Origin: Caprimulgus europaeus
Lineage: Eukaryota > Chordata > Aves > Caprimulgiformes > Caprimulgidae
NCBI GenBank assembly: GCA_907165065.1
Contig: OU015538.1
Coordinates: 21,033,165-21,097,164 of the forward strand
Reading direction: 5' to 3'
Length of the DNA stretch: 64,000 nt
The notes beneath the pieces were generated by a model that was given only the letters and a program-made list of their open reading frames with translations, ran no database searches and was not told where the DNA came from. This document shows, in pieces, positions 43,886-54,306 of this stretch; positions within the stretch are counted from its first letter, which is position 1, and each line of letters starts with the position of its first letter. The translations under genes were made by a program, and so were the position numbers.

Positions 43886-45779
43886 ACCCACCACCTCCCT
43901 GCTCAGCCCCTGGCTTAGCTGGATCCCAGGATTGGGGGGCTCCAGCTCCCCAGAGGCCCCCAGAAAATCCACCTTGTCACCTGCCCCAGCACACACTCCA
44001 TGTGCACACCCGACTCCTGTGCCATCCCACCACGTGTCCCTCTGTATCCATCCCCTGCTGCAGGCACTGCCCACACACACATGTGCACACCCCCACGCAC
44101 ACCCCCGTGTGCACACAGGCACCCCACGCGCTCGCAGAGCCGCTCTCGGGGCTCATGAGCTGCTCTACATCAAAGCAGGCGCAGCCGGAGCCTCGGATGA
44201 GTGCAAACAAACCCCCTCTTTTCTCCCGGAGCCCTTGGTGGCTGTGGTCCGTGTGTTTCCTCCTGTTACTTTCTCATGACTTGTTCCACCATATGCGGCC
44301 TGGGACCAGCCTGAGAAAAGTGGAGTCATGCCAAGAAAAGCCCTTTCTGCTGGATGCAGATGCTTGAAACGCGGCGAGGTTGAGTCTGTACACAACTAAC
44401 GGGGTGGCCTTTGCCAAGGGGAAGGTTCTTCACCCAGGTCTTGTCTGAAGGCGCCAGGGGTTTATCTCAGCCCCTTGGCAGGAGCCTGGTGCTTTCTGAG
44501 TGCCAGTGCCTGAATCAGTAAAGGGAGGAATTAAGCCCCTGAGCTGGTCCTGGCTGGTGAGCTGCAGTGTGGGGTGGGACGTGGAGCAACCAGAGCATCC
44601 GCTCTGGATAAACCAACAAAGCCTCTGGCCATGGACCTGCCAACGAGGACAGATTGATGCTGGTGGCGTGGGATGGAGCACGAGCAGCTTGGTACCCCAC
44701 GGGACGCATGGAGCTGCAGGGATGGACCCATGGGCACCAATTGTCCAGAGCAGCTTCTTTCCTTCCCTGCTGCAATGCATGGGAGGATAAAATCTGCTGA
44801 AAGCATAACAGGGCACAACATTCCTAGGGCTTGGGACAGCAGCTCACAGGGATGCTGTGTGCTCCTTGCCCTGTGGTATGGAGCTCCAGCCATCCCAGTG
44901 TCCTGCCCTGTGCCGCCAGCACCAGGGATGAGAAATCCCAAGCCCATGGAGCCAGTTCTGCCCACGGACACGGCACTTTTCCTGGGGCAAAGCAGCAGCC
45001 CAGAGCCACGGAGCCTCTCCACGCTGCTCTCCAAACCCAGGGGCCACGGAGGAGCCGTGCAGCGGGGGGAGGCTGAGCAAAGGGGCTCTGCCAAAGTTGT
45101 AGCACGAGAGGGAAAACAAGTCCCAGATAATTTGAGAACCTGAATGTCTCTTGCTGTTCAGGTTTTGTGAACATCCTTAACGGAAACACATGTGAAAGGC
45201 GTTCTCTGCGGATCTACCCGAGAAGCCTTTTCCGTTTTTGCTGCGTTAGCAAACTGCAGAGGACTCTTTCCCTCCACTGTCAACTACTGAGCAGGGACCC
45301 TGGACTCTCTCCTCCATTTTCATTCAGAGCCTCTGCCAGCGTCATAAACCCAGTAAAACGTTATGGCACTTTGCACCCACTGGGAAACCAAATGTATTTT
45401 AATGTATATTTAATAGATTTCAGGTCTTTCTGTTATTAAATTTGCTTTTCGTTCGCCCCCTCCCCCTCTCTTTGGTGCATGAGACTCAATGGGAAATTTT
45501 CAGTGTATTAAACCAGCATCTCCCAGAAACAAATCCAGATGGCCTGGTACAAATCAGGGGAAAAAAATCGCATCAGAATCTATTAGAATCTCAGCCCAAA
45601 TGCAATGCACATTTCAGCAGGCAGAGACCGCCCCGTTACTCAGCTCCCTGCGACATGACAGCCAGGAAACATGTGCCTTCAGCCCTGGGCTCCTTGGGAA
45701 GGTGATGGGTTTGACAGCCTAGAAGCTGCGGGCCAGATCCCCCTTTGGTGTGTGCTGGTGGAAACAGGGACTGGAGGAG
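43886..45779. other. Gene-free sequence with a strong candidate non-coding element
   Basis: 43886-45120 is GC-rich unique DNA with a CA/CCCCCA-rich part near 44060-44130. 45130-45620 is AT-rich unique DNA (GTATTTTAATGTATATTTAATAG, CTGTTATTAAATTTGC, GAATCTATTAGAATC, CAAATGCAATGCACATTTC) with no repeat signature and no coding frame, and is a good candidate conserved element. Confidence 0.4.
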
Positions 45780-46016
45780 ACTGAGATGGGATGTGAGGAA
45801 GAAATTCTTTGGTGTGAGGGTGGTGAGACCCTGGCCCAGGTTGGCCAGAGAAGCTGTGGCTGCTCCTCCCTGGAAGTGTTCTCGGCCAGGTTGGATGAAG
45901 CTTTGAGCAACCTGGTCTAGTGGAAGGTGTCCCTGCTGCTGGCAGGGGGTTGGGACTGGATGAGGCTTAAGGTCCCTTTCCACCCAAACCAGTCTGGGAT
46001 TCTGTGATTCTATGAA
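45780..46016 (+). mobile_element. CR1 LINE 3' fragment
   Basis: GATGGGATGTGAGGAAGAAA through GCAACCTGGTCTAGTGGAAG to CTGGGATTCTGTGATTCTATG. Same subfamily as 6797 and 29122. Confidence 0.9.
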
Positions 46017-46382
46017 GGAGTCGGGGTTAACTGGTGCATTCTGGTTTTCCCTTGCTCTACCTAGGAGCTGAACCTCACCCCCCAGCTCTGGCTGTCTCAC
46101 AGGAGGGGAAGGGACGGTTCAAACCTCCTGGTCCCACAGTGTCATGCCCCAGGGATGCTTCTTCCCACCAGATCTGGAGTAGGACCAACCTGCCTGGCTC
46201 AAGTCCTACCTGTCTCCACCATTCCTGCTGGTCTTCCACCATCAGGGCTTGGTGTAGGGGTAGTAGTACACCGACAGCTGCTTTTGGGGTAGTAGAAACA
46301 GCTCAGGGGGGAGGTGAATCCCAGGCAGGAGTGTTGATGGTTTTGGCAGGGGTTCCTTTCCCCACTGCCTCCCAGTAACACA

Positions 46383-46566
46383 CCATAGAATCATGGAATC
46401 ATAGACTGGTTTGGGTGGGAATGGACCTTTAAAGGTCCATCCAGTCCAACCCCCTGCAGTGAGCAGGGACATCTTCAACCAGAGCAGGTTGCTCACAGCC
46501 CTGTCCAACCTGACCTTGAATGCTTCCAGGGATGGGGCTTCTGCCATCTCTCTGGGCAACCTGTTG
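46383..46566 (-). mobile_element. CR1 LINE 3' fragment
   Basis: CATAGAATCATGGAATCATAG at the left edge, then CATCTTCAACCAGAGCAGG; truncated at CTGGGCAACCTGTT. Confidence 0.88.
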
Positions 46567-47049
46567 GAGCTGGAGATGGGTGGGAATCCCTGACAAGATG
46601 CTTGGCAGGCCACCCTGGCCGTCCCCTGCCAGCACACAGTCCCTGTAGCGAGGGTCCTCCAGGCACGCAGGGTGGACGCGGTTGCTTGCAGATGCTTTGC
46701 CAGGTGACTACAACAACTGTCACTCCCCAGAAACTCCTTGTCCACACTTTATGAGCATTTCAGGCCATGACTGTTTCCATTGTGGTGAGGAAGGACAACC
46801 CAGGTGACCAGGTGAACACAGATCACTTCGCTTTCTTCCGGAGCCAGTGCCAGCAGCCGGTGGGTTTCTGGGGCAGGAGGGAGCAGAGTCAAGGGTCTGG
46901 AGTGGGCATGGGGATTTATTTCATCTGCACCGACACTTCTGAACCCTCCTGGGTGGAATTTCCCTCCGGGAACCCTCTGGGAACCCTCCTGGTCTCCGTG
47001 CCCGTTCCTCCGACCCTCTCAGCCAGGCTCCCTGCGCTCCCCGGCTCTG

Positions 47050-47370
47050 TTTGCCTTCAGTTAATATTCAAGCACACAGAATGAGTTACGAGGAGGAATG
47101 TCCATGGAAACAGGGAATTTTAAGGCACTCTTGTAAAATATTCATAGAAAGCAAATTTTGAATTAATACAAAATGTGTGCACTGAAGACCCAGAGCTAAG
47201 AGTCATCTACTCAGGGAAGGGAAATAATCCCACACGACCTATCCGGCCAATAAAGCAGCTTGACTTTTGAAATGCTTGCAGTAAACTGCCTGTGAACAAG
47301 GCACGGGCCAAGAATTATTTGCAGAAATTATTCATTAAGGGCCTAATCCAAAACCCAGCTAAGTCAGTGG
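47050..47370. promoter_or_regulatory. Strong candidate conserved non-coding element
   Basis: About 320 bp of AT-rich unique DNA: CAGTTAATATTCAAGC, GTAAAATATTCATAG, TTTGAATTAATAC, GGCCAATAAAGCAGC, AAGAATTATTTGCAG and AATTATTCATTAAGGGCC. Ended on the right by a C homopolymer (47381-47393). No repeat similarity and no coding frame. Spacing and type of motifs resemble vertebrate developmental enhancers; conservation untested. Confidence 0.45.
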
Positions 47371-47555
47371 AAAGATCACCCCCCCCCCCCCCATGTTAGG
47401 CCCCAAATAACTTTGGATAATGAATCCATTTGAGAAAACAGCGATCCTTTCCCGGAGAACTCCACAGCCAGGGAAAAAACAGAGCAAGGCTGCGGGCTGT
47501 AAATAACCGGCTGAGCGGCTCTCACCCCCCTGCATCTGCTCCTCTCGGCTGCAGG

Positions 47556-48055
47556 AGATCATAGACCCATCACAGAGTGCATTGGGTGGGAAGGGACCCT
47601 CAAAGGTCATCCAGTCCAACCCCCTGCAGTGAGCAGGGACATCTTCACCAGAGCAGGTCGCTCAGAGCCCCATCAAGCCTGACCTTGAATATCTCCAGGG
47701 ATGGGGCCTCCACCACCTCTCTGGGCAACCTGTTCCAATGATCCACCACCCTCATATTGAAGAGCTTTTTCCTAATATCCAACCTAAATTGAACCTCTTC
47801 TAATTTAAAACCATGACCCTTCATCCTACTGCTCCATTCCTTGGGGAACAGTTCTTCCCCATCTTTCTTAGAGGCACCTTTCAGGACTGGGAGGCCACTG
47901 GAAGGTCTCCCTGGAGCCTTCTCTTCTCCAGGCTGAACAGCCCCAACTCTCTCAGCCTGTCCTCACAGCAGAGCTGCTCCAGCCCTTGGATCATTGCTCC
48001 AACAGGTCCATGTCCTTCTTGTATTGAGGGCTCCAAAGTTGGGTGCTGTAGGATG
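47556..48055 (-). mobile_element. CR1 LINE 3' fragment, about 500 bp, longest copy here
   Basis: From AGACCCATCACAGAGTGC through GAGCTTTTTCCTAATATCC and TCTTCTCCAGGCTGAACAG to AACAGGTCCATGTCCTTC. It diverges visibly from the young copies, so it is an older insertion. Confidence 0.92.
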
Positions 48056-49333
48056 CACAACATCCCTTTCCCTGTGTCCACATGGGGATGGGAACCAGCA
48101 CAAGACACTTCCCATAGGGACAATGCCAATCTGGCCTCGTGTGTCCCCTTCCACAGCATCTCATGGAGTCCCTGAGAAAGGTGGATGATGGAAATAGATA
48201 TAAAGGCCAAATCCTGCATGCTGGCTGCTCCCCTAACACACAGCTCACCCCTTCCAGAGTAAATCAAGCTGAAGAGACATTTATTTGTTGTGGCTTCTCC
48301 AACTATCTAATTGCAAAGTACCCTGGGAGAGTGAGGAGGAACAGTATGGCAACAAAATAGACTATTACTGTTATTGCTGTTATTATCATTATTATTCCTA
48401 TTATAATATGGCACTAATCCCATCAACAGATCACGGTGACACCATAAAACAGAAGAGCAAGGCTTGGAGTCACCCGAGGCCCTCAGCGCTGCAATGACAC
48501 AATTAATAGCTGTGTATTTTTATTGCCACATTTTATACTATACATTAAGCCCCACAAATCTCCCCATATTATTATTAAATGCTACTTTTTATCCTGCTTC
48601 AGTTTTGTTTGCATTTGTTTTGTCAGGTGGATGATGCTTCACCTCCAAATGTTGCGTCCCATCTCCGGTGGGGATGGAAGGGAATATACCCGGGGCTGAG
48701 AACAGCCGGGGCTGTCATGGGGCTGGGAGGTGGAGGGAATTGTTTCTGAGCATCCTTGTTCCAGCAGGATGGATTCAGGGGACAGCCAGGAACCCTGAAG
48801 CGGAGAGGTGGGAATCTCAGCACCATGGGGATCGGTGGGGGAAATGGCTTAAGAAAACTCAGCCGAAGCGACACGGCGCGAGATTTGTAAGCTGTCCCTA
48901 TAAACCATATCTGCATCCAATATCAGTGTAATGGGAAGCCCGTGTCAGGGAGTGTGACCCCCAGTCCATCTGGATGCAATTCCAGCTTAACATCTGAAAA
49001 TCAAATACATATTTTTGAAGCCTATCAGACAGAAAGGGCTCTTTTTTATTCTTTTTTTTCCCCCCCCTCTTCTCCCTTGGCGTGTGCATGTCTGATGTGT
49101 GCACGTTAATGGGGTTATTGTCGGAAGGGTGTGACACCACCAGGAGACTGAGCTGCCTTCCCCTGTCTGGGTCAGCGTCGTGCTGGCCGAGCTCTCGGCT
49201 GCGTGGTGAGGGCTGGACCCCTCCACCCTCGATATCCACCTCTGGGTTCACAACCAGGGCAAGGCACCCCTCCGGCTCTGCTTGAGACCCCGGGCTGGGA
49301 AAGGTTTCCTTTATTTTACTTGAGGTCATGGAT
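48056..49333. other. Gene-free sequence with AT-rich segments
   Basis: An imperfect ATT run (TTATTATCATTATTATTCC) lies at about 48361-48410. 48495-48620 is AT-rich (GACACAATTAATAGC, TTATTATTAAATGC). A T-run and C-run occur at about 49045-49075. No gene is recognised. Confidence 0.4.
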
Positions 49334-49804
49334 TCGTTGAGGTGCTGGAGCGTGTCCAGAGAAGGGCACCAGAGCTGGGGAAGGGTCTGGAGCACAAGTG
49401 TGCTGAGTTCCCGGCTGAGGGAACTGGGGGTGTTGAGCCTGGAGAAAAGGAGGCTGAGGGGAGACCTTCTGGCTCTGTCCAAGTCCCTGCAAGGAGGGTG
49501 GGGAGAGGTGGGGGTGGGTCTGTTCAACCAAGGACCAAGGGACAGGACAAGAGGAAATGGCCTCAAGTTGTGCCAGGGGAGGTTCAGATTGGATCTGAGG
49601 AAAAACTTCTTCACCCAAAGGTCAATCCAGCATTGGCACAGCTGCCCAGGGAGGTGGTGGAGTCACCTTCCCTGGTGGGATTGAACAGACGGGCAGACGA
49701 GGTGCTGAGGGACTTGGTTTAGAGGTGGAACTGGTGGTGTTGGGTTAATTGTTCGACTCTACGATCTTAAAGGTCTTTTCCAGCACTACGGTTCCGTGAT
49801 TCAG
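49334..49804 (+). mobile_element. CR1 LINE 3' fragment, about 470 bp
   Basis: GAGGTGCTGGAGCGTGTCC, then the young-type body, then a different 3' region (GGGAGGTGGTGGAGTCACC, GACGGGCAGACGAGGTGC) that matches 17866-18300. Confidence 0.92.
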
Positions 49805-50164
49805 TGATATGGATACGCAGCGAGAGTGGAAATTCACATTTGGAGACTCCCTTGTGCTCAGTATAGCCTGGAAAATGTGGAAGGAAACAAGCTGTTCCAG
49901 CACGCGGGGCTGGCAAGCCCTCCCCGGCTCCTCTTCCAACGCTGCCCCCAGGTTTGATGGGATTTCATCCATTTGAACGTTCACAGGAATATGGTTTCCT
50001 CGCTCGCCTGACTCAGAGGGGACCCTGGGAGGAGCGAGACGAGCGCTACCAGCAGCAGGAAATATCTGCAGGCGGGGAAAGGCTGAGGGGATGCGTGTGA
50101 GCATCGCCGCCGAGCAGAGCTGCTCTCCGCCAAGCCGGGCACGGCACAGGCACGGCGTGGCGAT

Positions 50165-50345
50165 GGCAAGCGGCCAATCCAAACGCCATGGTACATGAAC
50201 TACAAGTAAACACAGCTTGAGTTTCACATGTCAAATATGCTCAACAAACTGCTGGCGGATAATCTACAGGCCAAGAAACCAGACATAAAAAGTAGATGAT
50301 GAATCAGTTGCAATGATGAATAAATTAAGGGGCTGTTACCGTTTG
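50165..50345. promoter_or_regulatory. Candidate conserved non-coding element
   Basis: TTTCACATGTCAAATATGC, GGCGGATAATCTACAGG, GATGATGAATCAGTTGC and GATGAATAAATTAAGG in one AT-rich island. Unique and non-coding. Confidence 0.35.
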
Positions 50346-50769
50346 CCCATAGGCGGCTCGGAGAGGACGAGGAGGAAAAACCCAGCACACACACGACTCG
50401 CTGCCAGTTATTTGCCCAGAGCTCGCTTTTCCTTCCAGCAAAACTTCTCCCTCGTGGCCCTGAGGGTTGGGGCAGGCTGTGAGCTTCTTCTTCAGGGCTT
50501 GGAGTGAGTGAAAAAAAGTAGTTTGTGCTTAAAGAGGTGTCTAGTCAGCAACCATGCAGTTGGACCCACTGATCCCTGTGCTGAGCATCCTGGGTGGCTG
50601 CCACCTGGGAGTGATGCTGCTCTTGCCCCTTCCCCACCCCTTTTCTTGGCTGATCTCATTTTATCCTGGTGCAACTCAGGGGGACAGGTTGGTGTGGGTC
50701 TGGGTCAAGTGGTGCTGCTGGGGACTCCCTGTCAGGGGGCTGCTGGGGAGGGAGGCAGAGGATGCACCC

Positions 50770-50961
50770 AGTGTTCTTCTACCCAATGTTCTCCCATCCA
50801 ACGTTGTCCCACCCAACACTCTCTCTTCCAATGCTCCACCACCTGATGCTCTCCCACCTAATGCTCTCCCACTCAACACTCTCCCACTTGACATTCTCCT
50901 ACTCAACCTTCTCCTACCCAATGTTCTCCCTCCCAACACTGTCCCACTCGATGCTATCCCA
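50770..50961. repeat. Minisatellite, 15-bp unit, about 13 copies
   Basis: Degenerate units of the form AATGCTCTCCCACCC (AATGTTCTCCCATCC, AACACTCTCCCACTT and so on) run in perfect 15-bp register. Older and more diverged than the array at 32112. The Leu/Pro/Asn-rich frame across it is not a gene. Confidence 0.92.
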
Positions 50962-50969
50962 CGCCAGGC

Positions 50970-51560
50970 TGATATTTCCAGCCTCCATTGATTTAATTGG
51001 CCAGAGTCGCACATGGCAGCTGGAAAGCAAAGTTCCCATCTTCCAAACTCAAACAGGAAGATTCATTAACCGTAAAAATATACAGAGCCCCAGCCCTTCA
51101 AAAGCCTGCAATTTATTTTACTCAAGGCAGCCAAACTTTATATAATCTGAGATGAATGCAGGGATCAGGGAGCAGGCGAGGAGGAAGGGGGCCGAGAGCG
51201 AGCGCAGGGGACGGCGGCGGGGACGGAGGAGGAAGGGGAGGAGGAAGGCGGCTATTAATGAAAGAACAGGCATGGGGGGAGTGGGGAAGAAGGGGGCTTT
51301 CCAGGAGGACGGCTAACGTGGGGGCAACGCTGAATGATTGATGAACAGGCGAGGCGAGCAATCAACATGCCACTTTATCCAGCCAACAAACCTGGAGCCG
51401 TTGGTATTTACACAGGCCCCAGCGTGATTATTATTGTAAGGGAGATTTCTCTAATCAAAACTCAAAAATTACACACAGGCCTTTCTGATTAATATTCCAT
51501 GATAACAGCAGTGGGGCACATCTGGCAAAGGAGTCACGATTTTTACACTCCCAGTGTCCA
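50970..51560. promoter_or_regulatory. Cluster of candidate conserved non-coding elements
   Basis: Two AT-rich islands flank a CpG/purine-rich stretch (51165-51255, GCGAGGAGGAAGG and GACGGCGGCGGGGACGG). Left: GATTTAATTGGCC, GATTCATTAACCG, TTTATATAATCTGAG. Right: GAATGATTGATGAACAG, GTGATTATTATTGTAAG, TCTGATTAATATTCC, CATGATAACAGC. All unique and non-coding. The best multi-element enhancer candidate in the window. Confidence 0.45.
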
Positions 51561-52873
51561 CTGATTTGCCTGACGGAAGAATAACAAACGTCTCCTCCGG
51601 AGCTGCCGGTGCACCCCGGGGTGGCAGGTTCCCTTCGCGGGGTGCTTGCCGTGCTGCCTGCACTGCTTGGTGTGGGAAATGATGTTCAGCTGGCACAACC
51701 CCTCTGCTCCAGTGCCAGTGGCACTGCCAGCCCTGTCCATACAGCCACGATCCCGCTCGCAGGCGCTCCGGCTTCGGGAAGCTCCCGTTGAGCTGCTCAC
51801 TGGACACAGCGCTCTGCTTACCCCGGCTGAGACACTACCCATGTGAATGGGATTTTTATCTTTGGAAGGCAGGATGGAAACAGTCTGACCTCTGGTTGTA
51901 AAAAACAACCAGTGTTGTGCGAGGCGGCAGGACAAGGAAATTCCATCTGGGCTTTCTGTGCTGTAAACTCCGCTCTCCAGCTTCACCGTACGGCCAGGGA
52001 CGCGGGGGCTGGTGACAGCCAGGCGTTACACGGCTGTTTGGGGGTGATTCCTCTTACCTGATGGAGGTGGTGAGGCTGGGGCTGGCTTTGGAGTGGGGAC
52101 CCCACTCACACACCCTCTGGAAACATCTGGGATCCTCCACCTTCTCTTTAGGATGTTAGGCTGGATGTGGGCTCCACGAGAGGAATCGGTAACCGAGCCC
52201 TCGGGGCTGTAGGAGGATGGGGTCCGGGTGGGTTTCTGCTCAAGGCAGCCAGGCTGGAATTAAAATCTGTGGGGACGAGAGAGACAGAAATGCAATCGGA
52301 AATTCCCAGTTGCTTCATGGGCATCAAGAGCAAGTGATAGTGCTTTTGGGGGTTCACTGGTCTTGCAGCCTGTGGCCATGGAGTCTGTGGTCCATCACCC
52401 CTCTGCTGTCCCCTCCCCAAAAGCTCTGGTTGGGGCAGCTCAGAGGAGAGCAGCTGGGATGGTGCTGGGGAGGGGGTGCTGGGGCAGAGGGGTGGGCTGG
52501 ACAGGTCTGGCCAGCCTCTGATTTCCATGTTGCTGCCAACTCTGAGCTGAGTTACCTGGAGCTGATCCGCAGCCAGCACGCAGGTTCTGCATTATCAGAG
52601 ATTTATGAGGCATGATTTATGGGGCCGGTTGCTGTGCTGGTGTTATAGACCCTGACTGAGGAGTCCAATTTTATGCATAAACTCTATTCTTGGATCACTG
52701 TACATCCAGAAATAGCAGTTTAAAAAAAAACAAACCCAACAAAACTTTCTAGTCACCCACTGCTCTGTGCCAGGAGGCAGCTCCTGCAGCTCCACAACGG
52801 GAGCAGCCTCACGGCTGGAGATGACCTTGTTTTTGAGGCAAGTCTGCTCCATCTGAAACAAAAGTTTGGGGGC
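51561..52873. other. Gene-free unique sequence
   Basis: No gene or repeat is recognised. Small AT-rich words at 52590-52620 (GCATTATCAGAGATTTATG) only. Confidence 0.4.
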
Positions 52874-53140
52874 TTGTCAGTGTTGGGTTAATGATTGGAC
52901 TCCATGATCCCAGAATCCCAGAGTGGTGGGGTGGGAAGGGAGCTCAGGAGACCATCCAGTCCAACCCCTGTCCTGCCAAAGCAAGGTCACCCAGAGCAGG
53001 TTGCACAGGGCTGCATCCAGGTGGGTTTGGGATCTCCCCAGAGGAGGAGACTCCACAGCCTCTCTGGGCAGCTTGGCCCAGGGATCCAACACCCTCTTTT
53101 CCAATCGAGGTGATTCTGGGATTCTGGGATTCTATGAAAG
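52874..53140 (+). mobile_element. CR1 LINE 3' tail split by a second CR1
   Basis: The plus-strand tail starts TGTCAGTGTTGGGTTAATG, stops at GGACTCCATGATC (about 52908), and resumes at TTTTCCAATCGAGG (about 53096) to end in GGGATTCTATGA. The two parts join at the expected place of the CR1 tail, so the intervening minus copy inserted into it. Confidence 0.85.
52909..53096 (-). mobile_element. CR1 LINE 3' fragment nested inside another CR1
   Basis: CCAGAATCCCAGAGTGGTGG through CCTGTCCTGCCAAAGC to GGCAGCTTGGCCCAGGG. It belongs to the 34848 subfamily and sits inside the tail at 52874-53140, so it is the younger insertion. Confidence 0.87.
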
Positions 53141-54011
53141 GACCCCGCTGGCTGCAGCCACTCTGGGATGCTGCACTGTGATGCTCCAGGGAGGAGGTGG
53201 CAATGGCCACAGCGGGTGGCTCATCCCCAGATCCCATCACCTGCTGCTCCCCGGCAGCTGCCCTGGAGCAGAAAGCAAATCCCTGCAGGGGAAGAAGGGC
53301 CAAGGACCTCTCAGTTCCCTGACGGACACAGACCATCTGTCCCCTCCGTCCTTGACATTCCAGCAGAGCCTTCAGCCGCTCTCCGCCTGCGACCCGCTGG
53401 CCATCTCGCTTGTCCCGCAGCCCATTAGGAAACGTGCCACGGCCTGGGGACACAGCTGCTCCTTGTGCCAGAGCCAGGCCCGGAGGGGACGTGTGCTGGG
53501 GGGGGTCAGAGCGATCCCACACCTGTTTGCAGTCTCTGGGTGACGCGGGGCGAGGGACGGACGCTTTCATCCCACAGACAGGGTCGTGCTCGCAGCTTGG
53601 CTCCGGAGAGACCCCGGGGTCAGGGCTGGAGGGGCACGGCCACCTGGCTCCCATTAGGAGGGCTCCTTTCTCCGGAAAAGGGCTGTGTCATTCCTCCACT
53701 CATGCCAATTATCCCCTAGGTCTCTATTAGCCTGCACAAAACAAGCCCCCCCCGTCCCGCTCCCCGCCAGCCCCGCAGACGCTTTCTTGCCAAGACGCTT
53801 TCCCATGTGCTGGCTGTCAGGTTATGGGTATGGCAAGTGCCTGCTCTCCCCTTCCCCTTCCTCTGCTTGGGGCAACTGCTCTCATTTTTCTTCTTTTTTG
53901 TTTTTCCCTTTTATTTTCTCTCCTCCCTGCTTGGCTGGGTGTGATGAGGTTGGTTGCACCTTGGGTGTGTCAGCAGCCACGGGCTGCCAGCCTGAACTGT
54001 GAATTTAATCA

Positions 54012-54306
54012 CAGCATCCCAGAATCACCTGGACTGGAAAAGCCCTTGAAGCTCATCAGGTCCAACCATGAACCCAACACTGACCAGTCCCCAACTGACC
54101 CATGTCCCTCAGCACTGTGTCTACACGACTCTTCCATCCCTCCAGGGATGGGGACTCCACCACTGCCCTGGGCAACCCCTTCCAATGCCTCAGAACCCTT
54201 TCAGCAAAGAAATTCTTCCTCACATCCCATCTCAACTGCCCTGGGCACAACTGGAGCCCATTTCCTCTTGTCCTGTCCCTTGGTCCTTGGTTGAACAGAC
54301 GCACCC
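54012..54306 (-). mobile_element. CR1 LINE 3' fragment, young subfamily
   Basis: CACAGCATCCCAGAATCACC to CCTTGGTTGAACAGACGC. Nearly identical to 40636-41048 over its whole length. Confidence 0.93.

Noticed and set aside
50554-50991. Leu/Pro/Asn-rich frame
   Set aside because: A by-product of the 15-bp array at 50770-50961.
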